Under the pieces are notes generated by a model. The model was given only the letters and a program-made list of their open reading frames with translations, made no database searches and was not told the DNA's origin. From positions 1 to 29,819 of IMG/VR virus record IMGVR_UViG_3300030109_002424: a DNA stretch of 29,819 nucleotides, one strand, 5' to 3'. Positions 6,975 through 15,593 of this stretch are shown here, piece by piece. Made by a program: the position numbers and the translations under genes. The DNA comes from a virus. The number at the start of each line of letters is the position of its first letter. The stretch's first letter is position 1.

Positions 6975-8000
6975 ATGGCATCGACATATACAAATTTAGG
7001 TATTGAAAAAATGGTGACTGGTGAACAAGCCGGTCTATGGGGTGATAAAACAAACACAAATTTAGAAATATTAGAACAAATAGCTGGTGGCTATATTTCA
7101 AAACAAATTACAGCAGGAACAAATACACTTACAGTTACAAATGGTGGAACTGGTTCAGAGGTTGCAACATCAGTAATTGAATTTACTTCATCAGGTTCAT
7201 TAGGTAGTTCAGCATCTGTTGTTATTCCTGATGGCACTGAAATGAATTATATTTTAAAAAATTCTACAACTGGTGGTCAAGCCATTACTTTTAAAACATC
7301 ATCTGGATCTGGTGTAACTTGGTCTACAACAACAACAAAAATAGTTTACTCTAATGGAACAAATGTTATTGAAGTTCAAACAGGTGGTGATGTAGTAGAT
7401 GATACTTCTCCACAATTAGGTGGAAACTTAGATGTAAATGGTAATTCAATAGTTTCAGTTTCTAATGGAAATATTCCTTTAGCACCAAACGGTACAGGAG
7501 TCGTACAAATTTCAGGTAATTCAACTCAAGCTGGTATATTAAGATTTACAGAAGATACTGATGACGGATCAAATTACGTTCAGTTAAAAGCACCTACACT
7601 TGCAGGTGACATAACTTTAACTTTACCTGCAACAGATGGTAATGCTGATGAGTTTTTAAAAACAAACGGATCAGGGGTATTATCTTTTGCGGCAGTGTCT
7701 GGAGGAACATCATGGCAAGCGGTAAAAACTGCAGATTTTACAGCTGTGGCTGGTGAAGGGTATTTTATAAATACAACTTCTCAAGCAATAACAATGACCT
7801 TACCATCTTCGCCAAGTATCGGTGATGAAGTTGTGTTTATAGACTATGCAGGTACTTTTGATACACTTAACATGACAGTAGGAAGAAACAGTCAAAAAAT
7901 TCAAGGTACTGCAGCTAATCTTACTGTATCAACAGAAAGAGCGGGAAACACCTTAGTTTATACTGACGCGACACAAGGTTGGTTATTAAAGAATAATTAA
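6975..8000 (+). CDS. Tail-fibre-like structural protein
   Basis: The protein has 341 residues. The N-terminal 40 residues (YTNLGIEKMVTGEQAGLWGDK...) look like a virion-attachment module common in marine phage fibres. The middle (about 140-235) has phrases typical of phage tail fibres: SPQLGGNLDVNGN, APNGTGVVQISG and GDITLTLPATDGN. The C-terminal domain (about 245-341) is beta-rich and ends in a TDATQGWLL phrase. No intramolecular chaperone peptidase or sugar hydrolase motif is evident. AACAGGAGTT precedes ATG 6975. It lies directly upstream of the kelch-repeat proteins and may anchor or share the same appendage. The fibre assignment is from composition and remembered motifs. Confidence 0.65.
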   Translation: MASTYTNLGIEKMVTGEQAGLWGDKTNTNLEILEQIAGGYISKQITAGTNTLTVTNGGTGSEVATSVIEFTSSGSLGSSASVVIPDGTEMNYILKNSTTGGQAITFKTSSGSGVTWSTTTTKIVYSNGTNVIEVQTGGDVVDDTSPQLGGNLDVNGNSIVSVSNGNIPLAPNGTGVVQISGNSTQAGILRFTEDTDDGSNYVQLKAPTLAGDITLTLPATDGNADEFLKTNGSGVLSFAAVSGGTSWQAVKTADFTAVAGEGYFINTTSQAITMTLPSSPSIGDEVVFIDYAGTFDTLNMTVGRNSQKIQGTAANLTVSTERAGNTLVYTDATQGWLLKNN

Positions 8001-8004
8001 GGAG
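7999..8004 (+). promoter_or_regulatory. Strong ribosome binding site deciding a GTG start
   Basis: AAGGAG ends four bases before GTG 8009. No ATG near it is in frame with the long kelch ORF, so this site supports the GTG start. It overlaps the last base pair of the upstream stop codon. Confidence 0.7.
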
Positions 8005-8008
8005 TTTT

Positions 8009-9871
8009 GTGACTACATACAAAGAACTTACAGGGGTGTTAATCAAACGCCAAACAACTAATCCTGGTGATCCGGGAGCAGGTCAAGTTTGGTATAATGA
8101 TACGACAGGAAATCTTTCTGGATTAGCTAATCTTGAAGCATTTACTAGTAGTGCTGATATGTCAACAGGAAGACAATCTGGATCTGGAGCTGGAACTCAA
8201 ACTGCTGCTTTATATAATGGTGGTTACAACAACAATACTGTATGTGAAAATTACAACGGAACAGGTTGGAGTTCTATAGCTGCTTTAAACACAGCTAGAC
8301 AATATGCTGGTGGATGTGGAACAGAAACTTCAGCATTAGTATACGGAAATTATCCTACAGCAAACACAACTGAAGAATTTAATGGATCAGCTTGGTCTGC
8401 ACAAGAAGGTTTTTCTACAGCAAGAAGATCTGGAGCTAGTTTTGGACTTGAAACAGCAGCTGTATTAGCTGGAGGAACAACAGGTCCTTCAGTTTCAACA
8501 GCAACAGAAGAATACAATGGAGAATCTTGGACTGGTACTGGTGCATTATCTCAAGCTAGACAATATTTTGCAGGAGCAGGAATAGAATCAGCAGGATTAG
8601 TTTTTGGTGGTTCTAATAATCCAAACACAACTATCTATACAAATACAGAAGAATATGATGGCTCGACTTGGTCAAATGGAGGAGCTATGCCTGCAGGAAG
8701 AAGCATGATGTTTTCATGGGGAACACAATCTGCAGCGGCTTTATCGGGAGGAGCTTTACCTTCAACTACAGCTACATGTTTAAAATATGATGGTTCAACT
8801 TGGTCAACAAGCCCTGCAACAATGGGAACAGCAACTAAACAAGGATACACATCTGGAACAGGGACAACACAATCTGCAGGTTTATGTGCAGGTGGAGATC
8901 CAACAGTTACAAGAACAGAAGAATTTACATCATCATTTAACGTTATTACAGCTGCAGCATGGTCTAGTGGTGGTAATTTACCAACACCTAATGGAACAAC
9001 AACTGGTGGTGGACCACAAACAGCAGCAGTTCAAGCAAGCGGTGCGGACGATACAAATGCAGCAGCTGAATATAATGGATCATCTTGGACAACAATAACT
9101 GACATGAGTACAGGAAGATATGGATGTGGTTCTTCATCAAGAGGAAGTCAATCAGGTATGCTTATTTTTTCTGGATCTCCAGGAAGTCCAGGTTCTACTA
9201 ACGTTACCAATACAGAATTATGGAATGGTGCTTCATGGGCAGCAGGCGGAGCTTTTGCTTCACCATATGGTAAAAGAAATTTAGTAGGTGGTGGTACATC
9301 TGGTGCAGCAGTATCAATAGGTGGTTTTTCTCATGCACCTGATGCAGTCAACGGATATCCTCAATCAACATATTTATATGATGGAAGCGCATGGACAACA
9401 GCTGCACCATATAACTCTGGTCCAAATACTGGACAGGAACGACTAAGTGGTGGTGGACCATCAACTGCAGCTTTAAAAATAGGAGGACAATATTATAATC
9501 CTGCAACATCACCAAATTATCAGAATTCAAATTCAACTGAAGAATGGAATGGATCGGTTTGGGGAACAGGTGGAAATTTTCCAGCTAATATGTATTTTGG
9601 TTCAATGTCAGGAGACAGTGGAAACGCTATTACAGCCTTTGGTAATACAGGAGGACCCGCTACACCAGGAAATGCTTTTATATATGATGGAAATTCATGG
9701 GTTACTGCACCTTCAACAGGAACTGCAAGACAAGCAATGGGTTCAGGAGGAACTGCAACCGCAGGAATTATTTATGGAGGAGCTAATAATGCAGGATCTG
9801 GGCAAAATGCAACAGAAGAATTTACTGGAGTAACAACCGCAGCTAATATAAAAAAGTTTACAACGAGTTAA
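8009..9871 (+). CDS. Kelch-repeat double-propeller virion protein, copy 1
   Basis: The protein has 620 residues and starts at GTG behind AAGGAG. Residues 2-45 are an N-terminal module (TTYKELTGVLIKR ... GQVWYNDTTGNL) shared with copies at 9874 and 12403. Twelve kelch-like blades of about 45-50 residues follow, each with an xTAAxxxGG strand, a TEEYNGxxW turn and an xxLNTAR start. A conserved linker near residues 306-318 (EEFTSS then ITAAAW) divides them six and six, suggesting two six-bladed propellers. The C-terminus repeats the NATEEFTG phrase. Kelch propellers bind sugars or proteins, and the location among tail genes suggests receptor binding or an adhesin. No galactose-oxidase catalytic set was recognised. 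Blade counts are by eye. Confidence 0.75.
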   Translation: MTTYKELTGVLIKRQTTNPGDPGAGQVWYNDTTGNLSGLANLEAFTSSADMSTGRQSGSGAGTQTAALYNGGYNNNTVCENYNGTGWSSIAALNTARQYAGGCGTETSALVYGNYPTANTTEEFNGSAWSAQEGFSTARRSGASFGLETAAVLAGGTTGPSVSTATEEYNGESWTGTGALSQARQYFAGAGIESAGLVFGGSNNPNTTIYTNTEEYDGSTWSNGGAMPAGRSMMFSWGTQSAAALSGGALPSTTATCLKYDGSTWSTSPATMGTATKQGYTSGTGTTQSAGLCAGGDPTVTRTEEFTSSFNVITAAAWSSGGNLPTPNGTTTGGGPQTAAVQASGADDTNAAAEYNGSSWTTITDMSTGRYGCGSSSRGSQSGMLIFSGSPGSPGSTNVTNTELWNGASWAAGGAFASPYGKRNLVGGGTSGAAVSIGGFSHAPDAVNGYPQSTYLYDGSAWTTAAPYNSGPNTGQERLSGGGPSTAALKIGGQYYNPATSPNYQNSNSTEEWNGSVWGTGGNFPANMYFGSMSGDSGNAITAFGNTGGPATPGNAFIYDGNSWVTAPSTGTARQAMGSGGTATAGIIYGGANNAGSGQNATEEFTGVTTAANIKKFTTS

Positions 9872-9873
9872 TT

Positions 9874-12066
9874 ATGACAACATATAGTGAATTAATTGGA
9901 AAAAGAGTAGAGACATTTGAAAATGACCCTAACACAAATGTAACTTATACAGTTACAGTTGCATCTTCTGATGGAGCTAATAGGTATTTTATTGATGGGG
10001 TACAACAAAAACAATTAAGATTATATGAAGGTTCAACTTATATATTTAATTATCCTTCAGCTCACCCATTTAAATTTTCTACAACTTCTGATGGTTCTCA
10101 TAATAGTGGATCAGAATATACTACAGGAGTTACACATAATTCATCTACACAAGTTACAATAGTCGTAGCAACAGGAGCACCTAATTTATTTTATTATTGT
10201 TCAAGTCACTCAGGAATGGGAGGTAGAGCAAATACTCCCACACAAACTAGTGTACAATCTCAAATGTGGTTTAACTCAAGTAATAGTTCATTTAAAACAG
10301 TCACAAATATTGAAGCATGGTCAGCTGGAGCAAATACTGCTAATTCAAAACAAAGACCTGGTGGTTGTGGTACACAAACTGCAGGTTTAATATGTGGAGG
10401 ATTTAATGCTCCTCCAAATGGTGCAGCCTTCGATGGAACAGAAGAATATAATGGTATTGGTTGGGCATCTGGTGGAACTTTAAATACTGCTAGAGGTAAT
10501 ACTAAATTAGTTGGAATACAAACTGCAGCTGTTTATTTTGGTCAAGGTGGAGGTAGCTCACCTGGCTACGCAGGAGTTACTGAAGAATACAATGGAACAG
10601 CTTGGACAACAGTAAACCCTATGGCAAATGCGGTAAACTATAGAAGTGGATGTGGGGTAGAAAACGCTCTTTTAGCAACAGCAGGAAATTATCCTCCAAC
10701 AAATAGAGCAAGTTTCAATGAAGAATATGATGGGTCTAATTGGACTGCTGGAACAGCAACTCCTCAAAGACAAAGTTCACAAGGTCAAGCAGGAACACAA
10801 ACTGCTGCAATAAATTCTTTTGGTTATACAAACAGTCCTATACCAGGAACTGGTGGAGATGCTGAAAATGCAATTTCTTTAGAATACGATGGTAGTAATT
10901 GGACTACAGGTCCAAATGGAAATGGCGTTGTTCCTATATCAGGTTATGCTATGGGATCAGGCACACAGACAGATGCAATATTTGCAGGGGGACCACCAAC
11001 AAATTCTTGTAAGTATGATGGTACAACTTTTACAGTAGGTCCAGCTTTAGGTATAGCACAAGACTCAGCTGCTCATGGATCAACTTCTGCAAGTGCAACT
11101 TGGATTGCACAAGGCTCACCTGTACCAACTATAGGAAGTAGAACACAAGAATTTAATAAAGGATCGGTTTCTATTACAGCCGCAGCATGGGCTAGTGCAA
11201 CAGCTTTGCCTAGAAATCATGGTGAGCATATTGGAGGTGCTGGATCTGCAGCAGATGGTTTAGCTTTTGGTGGAGAAGGACCTTCAAATTATAATTACAC
11301 TGAGGAATGGAATGGTTCGTCTTGGACAGCTGGTGGAAACTATCCTTTTTCAGGTGAAAGTATTATGGGTTGTGGTCTTACGGGAACAACAACTTTAGCT
11401 TTTGGAGGAATCAATAATTCTTCTCCTGGAGTAAGGCAATCAGTTTCAGCAAAATACGATGGTTCTGCTTGGACAGCTACAAACTCACTTCCTACAGCAA
11501 AAAGAGCAGGTCAAGGTTTTGGAACAAATACAGCAGCTGTAGCATGTGGAGGAGACACTTCTCCAGGAACACCTGGTGGATTAAATACTGTAGAAGAATG
11601 GGATGGAACTAATTGGGCAGCAGTGCCAAATGCTCCTTTTTTAAAAGGCAATATGGGTGGAGGAGCAGGTACACTAACTGCAGGATTAGTTTTTGGAGGG
11701 TACACTGGAACAGCAACTACAGGAACTACATTTGCATATGACGGAACTAATTGGACAGCAGGTGGAGCAATGAATACAGGACGAAATCAAGTAAATGGTT
11801 GGGGCGGACCAGCAGGCCAAACAGCTGCAATGTGTGGTGGTGGTAATGATGGTTCTTTATCGGCAGCAACAGAAGGCTATGATGGAACTTCATGGTCAAC
11901 AAGACCAAATTTAGGAACAGCAAGACAAGGTTCTGCAAACGGAATTGGGACAAGTCAAACTACAGGTGTTCAAGCAGGAGGTGCAGATCCAAGTTATGTA
12001 ACCACTGTAGAAGAGTTTAGTGGATCAACTGAATCACTAAATGTAGAGACTTTAACTCAGGGTTAA
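9874..12066 (+). CDS. Kelch-repeat double-propeller virion protein with cupredoxin-like insert, copy 2
   Basis: The protein has 730 residues. It opens with the shared module (TTYSELIGKRVE...), which is interrupted after about residue 20 by a domain of about 100 residues and resumes near 128 (SQMWFNSSNSSFK). The insert (about 24-121) is beta-rich and carries His64, Cys109, His112 and Met115 in YYCSSHSGMGG, a pattern close to the type-1 copper site of plastocyanin-like cupredoxins. Twelve kelch-like blades follow (about 143-715), split six and six by the linker EFNKGSVSITAAAW (426-439). The end (VEEFSGSTESLN...) matches the other copies. It is probably an adhesin or tail appendage. Copper binding is a hypothesis, as cupredoxin-like folds in phage fibres can be metal-free. 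Confidence 0.75.
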   Translation: MTTYSELIGKRVETFENDPNTNVTYTVTVASSDGANRYFIDGVQQKQLRLYEGSTYIFNYPSAHPFKFSTTSDGSHNSGSEYTTGVTHNSSTQVTIVVATGAPNLFYYCSSHSGMGGRANTPTQTSVQSQMWFNSSNSSFKTVTNIEAWSAGANTANSKQRPGGCGTQTAGLICGGFNAPPNGAAFDGTEEYNGIGWASGGTLNTARGNTKLVGIQTAAVYFGQGGGSSPGYAGVTEEYNGTAWTTVNPMANAVNYRSGCGVENALLATAGNYPPTNRASFNEEYDGSNWTAGTATPQRQSSQGQAGTQTAAINSFGYTNSPIPGTGGDAENAISLEYDGSNWTTGPNGNGVVPISGYAMGSGTQTDAIFAGGPPTNSCKYDGTTFTVGPALGIAQDSAAHGSTSASATWIAQGSPVPTIGSRTQEFNKGSVSITAAAWASATALPRNHGEHIGGAGSAADGLAFGGEGPSNYNYTEEWNGSSWTAGGNYPFSGESIMGCGLTGTTTLAFGGINNSSPGVRQSVSAKYDGSAWTATNSLPTAKRAGQGFGTNTAAVACGGDTSPGTPGGLNTVEEWDGTNWAAVPNAPFLKGNMGGGAGTLTAGLVFGGYTGTATTGTTFAYDGTNWTAGGAMNTGRNQVNGWGGPAGQTAAMCGGGNDGSLSAATEGYDGTSWSTRPNLGTARQGSANGIGTSQTTGVQAGGADPSYVTTVEEFSGSTESLNVETLTQG

Positions 12067-12087
12067 ACTATGATATATAAACAAAAA

Positions 12088-12094
12088 AAGGAGG
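12088..12094 (+). promoter_or_regulatory. Very strong Shine-Dalgarno sequence
   Basis: AAGGAGG lies six bases before ATG 12101, close to an ideal anti-16S match. It suggests that the small protein at 12101 is made in large amounts. Upstream, TGATATATAA (12071-12080) could be an extended -10 element, but no good -35 is visible. Confidence 0.65.
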
Positions 12095-12100
12095 AAGACT

Positions 12101-12394
12101 ATGGCACACTTTATTTATGGAGTAGCTACTAACACTGGAAAAGGATTTTTTACTGTACAAGACAGACAAAAATTCTTCCTAAGAGGTTATCCTGCAAACG
12201 TCTGGATGGTTGGCAACAACGTTGACGGCGCTATGTGGTTAGCTGAAAAAGGAGCTAGTGAGAAAACAAAAGCTGAAGCACAAGCTTTGGTTGATGCTGA
12301 AGTTCAAACAGCTCAAGCAAGTTGGGATGCTCAGACTGATGAACAAAAAGCTGAACCAAATAATACAAGACCATCAAACGTAGTATTACCATAA
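12101..12394 (+). CDS. Conserved small protein between kelch genes
   Basis: The protein has 97 residues. The N-terminal half is compact and aromatic (FIYGVATNTGKGFFTVQDRQKFFLRG cut at about residue 29, then ANVWMVGNNVDGAMWLAEKG). The C-terminal half is an Ala/Gln/Glu-rich helix (about 51-85) with a short Pro-rich end. I recall close relatives in marine phages but no known function. The near-perfect Shine-Dalgarno suggests high expression. Its place between two adhesin-like genes fits a fibre chaperone, a connector or a decoration protein; none of these can be proven from sequence. Confidence 0.65.
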   Translation: MAHFIYGVATNTGKGFFTVQDRQKFFLRGYPANVWMVGNNVDGAMWLAEKGASEKTKAEAQALVDAEVQTAQASWDAQTDEQKAEPNNTRPSNVVLP

Positions 12395-12402
12395 GGATTT
12401 AA

Positions 12403-14232
12403 ATGGCTACATACGATGAGATACATGGTAAGAGAATAAAAGAACTTTCCTCGGATCCAACTTTGAATTCGACGTACGAAGGACAGGTTTGGTATAACTC
12501 ATCTGAAGGTAATTTAAAATCTGTTGTTGCTGTTCAAGCATGGTCTAGTTCAGCACCTTTGACAACTGTAAGAGCATATTTAGGTGGAGCAGGAACACAA
12601 ACTGCAGGACTAGCTTGTGGTGGTTTTATACCTCCTCATACAAACGCCACAGAAGAATATAATGGCACTGGATGGGGAACCGGTGGAAATTTAAATGTTA
12701 CTCGAGGTTTTAATGCAGCATGCGGTCCACAAACTGCAGCCTTAACTTTTGGTGGAGAAACACCTAGTGTACCTGCCGAAGATGCAACTGAAGAATATAA
12801 TGGTACCTCTTGGGCAAACGGAGGAAATTTAAACGAAGGAAATTATGGAATAATGGGAGCTGGAACTCAAACTGCAGGATTAGCAGCAGGCGGTGCTTCA
12901 GATTCTCCTCCTACTAGTAAAGCTACTGTTGCAGAATATAATGGTTCTGCATGGACTAATGTTACTTCAATGCCTACGGCTTTTTCATATGGAACTGGTT
13001 TTGGAATACAAACCGCAGCTAATTTGGTTGGAGGAACTTCTGCTAGTAATAGAAATTTTGAATACGATGGAACTAATTGGTCAACAGGTGGGAGCTTAAA
13101 TACAGGTAGACAAAGTCTTGGAGGTTCAGGAATAACGACCGCAGGATTAGTTTTTGGAGGAACAGAACCATCACTTTCAGCTAAAACAGAATCTTATGAC
13201 GGAACTAGTTTTAGTGAAACAGCAGATTTAGCTACTGCAAGAGGAGGCGTTGGGGGCGCAATGGTATCTCCAAATTCACAATCACTTGCGTTTGGTGGAG
13301 TAACACCGCCTTATGTTGGAGCAACAGAAGAATTTAATCAATCAGTCAATACAATTACTTCATCAGCATGGTCTAGTAGTGGAAATGTAGATACAGCTAG
13401 GTATGGAGCAGGAGGTGCTGGAATACAAACAGCAGCTTTAATGATTGGTGGAGAATCTCCTAGAACAGGAAAAACAGAATCATACAATGGAGCAACTTGG
13501 ACTGAAGTTGCAGATTTAGCTACTGCAAGAAATCAATTAGCTTCTGTTGGAACACAAGGTGCTGCATTGGCTTTTGGTGGAGAATCAGGAACAGGAACAA
13601 ACTATAATGTTACTGAATCTTGGAATGGTTCTTCTTGGTCACCAGCAAATGCTCTAAATAATAACGTAAGAGATGGAACAGGTTTTGGAGATCAAGCCGG
13701 AGCTGTTGCTGCAGGTGGGTTTGGCCCTCCTGGAGTAAGTACTTATAAAAGTTGGGTAGAGAAATGGGACGGAACTAGCTGGAGCAATCATCCAAATTCA
13801 CTTCCTGCTACAACAGCACAACTAAGAGGCTTTGGAGGATCTACAACTGGTGTTGTTTGTGGAGGTATTACACCAACAAGAGTAGCTACTACTAGTGAGT
13901 TCGATGGTAATACCTGGACAGCGGGAGGAAATATGATTGTGGCACAAGCTAATATGTTTGCAGGAACAGGAAGTCAAACTGCTGGATTGGTATCTGGAGG
14001 AAATACAACAGTTATAATTTCAACAGCAGAAGGTTATGATGGAACAGCTTGGTCAACAAGACCTAGTTTAGCAACAGGAAGACAACAAGGATCAGGTTTA
14101 GGAACAGGTTCTACAGCTACTGCAGGTTTAGCAGCATCTGGATATGCTGGACCTCCTGGAGCATCAAATGCAACAGAAGAATTTACAGGTGAAACAGAAA
14201 CTATTGTATCTAAAACATTAACTTCAACTTAA
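12403..14232 (+). CDS. Kelch-repeat double-propeller virion protein, copy 3
   Basis: The protein has 609 residues. The N-terminal module (ATYDEIHGKRIKELSSDPT ... EGQVWYNSSEGNLK) is the uninterrupted form of the module seen in copy 2. I count six blades from about residue 46 to 310, then the linker EEFNQSVNTITSSAW, then six more to about 595. The last residues (NATEEFTGETETIVSK) match the ends of the other copies. Blade signatures include GTQTAGLACGG and TEEYNGTGW. It lacks the cupredoxin-like insert. ATG 12403 follows AAGGATTT. It is probably part of the same appendage as its paralogues, or an alternative receptor binder. Confidence 0.75.
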   Translation: MATYDEIHGKRIKELSSDPTLNSTYEGQVWYNSSEGNLKSVVAVQAWSSSAPLTTVRAYLGGAGTQTAGLACGGFIPPHTNATEEYNGTGWGTGGNLNVTRGFNAACGPQTAALTFGGETPSVPAEDATEEYNGTSWANGGNLNEGNYGIMGAGTQTAGLAAGGASDSPPTSKATVAEYNGSAWTNVTSMPTAFSYGTGFGIQTAANLVGGTSASNRNFEYDGTNWSTGGSLNTGRQSLGGSGITTAGLVFGGTEPSLSAKTESYDGTSFSETADLATARGGVGGAMVSPNSQSLAFGGVTPPYVGATEEFNQSVNTITSSAWSSSGNVDTARYGAGGAGIQTAALMIGGESPRTGKTESYNGATWTEVADLATARNQLASVGTQGAALAFGGESGTGTNYNVTESWNGSSWSPANALNNNVRDGTGFGDQAGAVAAGGFGPPGVSTYKSWVEKWDGTSWSNHPNSLPATTAQLRGFGGSTTGVVCGGITPTRVATTSEFDGNTWTAGGNMIVAQANMFAGTGSQTAGLVSGGNTTVIISTAEGYDGTAWSTRPSLATGRQQGSGLGTGSTATAGLAASGYAGPPGASNATEEFTGETETIVSKTLTST

Positions 14233-14234
14233 TC

Positions 14235-14262
14235 TTGACTTTGTTTTGTAAAAAGTTAAATT
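14235..14262 (+). promoter_or_regulatory. Candidate sigma70-like promoter before the oxygenase block
   Basis: TTGACT (14235-14240) matches 5 of 6 bases of the -35 consensus. After 16 bases, TAAATT (14257-14262) matches 4 of 6 of the -10; TATATT at 14262-14267 is a better hexamer but at 21 bases spacing. It lies in a 37-base gap, and the following gene has no clear ribosome binding site. It marks the boundary between appendage genes and the enzyme block. AT-rich DNA gives such matches by chance, so confidence is modest. Confidence 0.4.
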
Positions 14263-14269
14263 ATATTAA

Positions 14270-14950
14270 ATGTCCGATAAAAGAAATATACATGCTTTAA
14301 TAGAAAAAGAAGCACCAAGTTTAAACAACCTATTAGATCCAGAAGATGTAAAAGAGTTTAAGGCTATGACAGCCGAGCTTCGAGATACATGGACTAAGAA
14401 ACAAGTATTTAGAACTGAAACAGAAATGAGAATGTCTGTTCTTCAAGATATGAAGTATCCAACAAAAGCTTCAAAGTATTGGCAGTGTGTAAGAGAACAA
14501 AACGTTTTCCTAGAAAATTTAATGAGTTTATCATTTGATTGTAGAAGGTCAGAGGCTAAAGTTAAATGGTTAGAAAAAAAAGTTGAAACGGAAAAAGACG
14601 AATACAAATTAGAAAAATATAAAATAGATTTAGATGAAGCTAGATATGGTTTAGCTAATATGCAATTAGTAGCTAGAGATCGTATGAGAGAAATCAAACT
14701 TTGGTCTGAATTAAAAAAAGAATTTGATGATGGTTCTTTTGATACTAAAGATGTTAATACACATCAATTAGAATCATATCATCACATTATGAAAAACAAA
14801 GCAGAGACATTAACATCAGGCTCAAGTCAACCTGAAGTGTTTAATGTATTAGGTCAATTAAAAACAATTGAGAGAGTTAAAAAATCAGGAGAAATGATTT
14901 ACAATAAAAAAGATCAACTAGCTCACAACCTCAATGCAAAGCCAAAATAA
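14270..14950 (+). CDS. Helical hypothetical protein heading the oxygenase block
   Basis: The protein has 226 residues, is strongly charged and appears almost entirely helical. Residues about 95-155 show coiled-coil-like heptads (KVKWLEKKVETEKDEYKLEK and onward). No membrane segment, signal or catalytic motif is seen. It follows a candidate promoter and overlaps the next gene by 17 bases, so it is co-transcribed with the oxygenase-like genes. It might be a scaffold or adaptor for them, or an unrelated marine phage protein. I recall similar proteins in marine phages without a function. Confidence 0.6.
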   Translation: MSDKRNIHALIEKEAPSLNNLLDPEDVKEFKAMTAELRDTWTKKQVFRTETEMRMSVLQDMKYPTKASKYWQCVREQNVFLENLMSLSFDCRRSEAKVKWLEKKVETEKDEYKLEKYKIDLDEARYGLANMQLVARDRMREIKLWSELKKEFDDGSFDTKDVNTHQLESYHHIMKNKAETLTSGSSQPEVFNVLGQLKTIERVKKSGEMIYNKKDQLAHNLNAKPK

Positions 14951-15593
14951 TTTTTCTTTTATTTTTTTAGGGCAATCTGTATTAAGATATCAAGTACCTC
15001 TTGATATTTATTTGGCTATCAATCAAATTTATGAAGCAAAGTATCCTGAATTAAAACCTGCCAATAAACAATTAGTGGGTAAGATAGAAAAAGAACATAG
15101 TTTGTTTTTTGATGGCCCACCAAACGATGTAATGACTAAACACAATCATTTACCAAAAACTGTTATAAATTGGTTTCAAGAAAAATTTAATCATTATTTA
15201 ACGTGGAATAAAGTAAAACAATATGAGACGCATTTAAATTCAATATGGATAAATCAAATGTTTGAACATGAATACAATCCAGTACATGTACATCAAGGAG
15301 CTTTGTACACAGGTTTATCTAGTGTAATGATTTGTAAATTACCACCAAGTTTCGGTGTAGAATATTCATCGCCAGGTGCGCCACAAAATGGCAGGTTACA
15401 AATCCTAGGTTCAGCATCTGGTCAGTTTGCTCACGTAGATTATCAACCAGAAATAAAAGAACGTGATTTTTTTATATTTCCATATGACATGAGGCACTGT
15501 GTGTATCCTTTTAACGGACCAGGTATGAGACGAACTTTAGCTGCAAATATGGATGTTCACTACGACCCAATTAAAAATAGAGGAGTAAGTTAA
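14934..15593 (+). CDS. Putative 2OG-Fe(II) oxygenase-like protein (HxH type)
   Basis: The protein has 219 residues. The core (about 98-210) resembles double-stranded beta-helix oxygenases: NPVHVHQG with His118 and His120, later FPYDMRHCVYPF with His188, then an Arg-Arg pair at 199-200 followed by a beta strand. The HxH in place of the usual HxD is shared with the product at 16532 and with the TIGR02466 / PF13759 type. If active, it would use 2-oxoglutarate, oxygen and Fe(II) to hydroxylate an unknown substrate. It overlaps its neighbours by 17 bases upstream and by a TAATG downstream. It could be a cupin-fold binding protein without activity. Confidence 0.55.
   Translation: MQSQNNFSFIFLGQSVLRYQVPLDIYLAINQIYEAKYPELKPANKQLVGKIEKEHSLFFDGPPNDVMTKHNHLPKTVINWFQEKFNHYLTWNKVKQYETHLNSIWINQMFEHEYNPVHVHQGALYTGLSSVMICKLPPSFGVEYSSPGAPQNGRLQILGSASGQFAHVDYQPEIKERDFFIFPYDMRHCVYPFNGPGMRRTLAANMDVHYDPIKNRGVS

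Larger units (their letters stand above)
8009..14232 (+). repeat. Array of about 36 kelch-blade coding repeats in three paralogous genes
   Basis: The three large ORFs in this stretch encode a repeating unit of roughly 140-150 bases with a common phrase reading TEEYNG or close variants (GAAGAATATAATGG-like DNA). I count 12 units in each gene. Units are diverged from each other, with loops between strands varying most. The only non-kelch gene inside the array is the 97-residue protein at 12101. Such repeats can recombine or be misassembled, so copy number should be treated with care. Confidence 0.7.

Noticed and set aside
12070-12132. 20-codon ORF starting at ATG 12070 that overlaps the start of the 12101 gene
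   Set aside because: It has no ribosome binding site and runs through the strong Shine-Dalgarno of the 12101 gene in another frame, so it is probably chance.
8009-14232. Diversity-generating retroelement acting on the kelch genes
   Set aside because: No reverse transcriptase gene or template/variable repeat pair is visible; divergence is spread over all blades.
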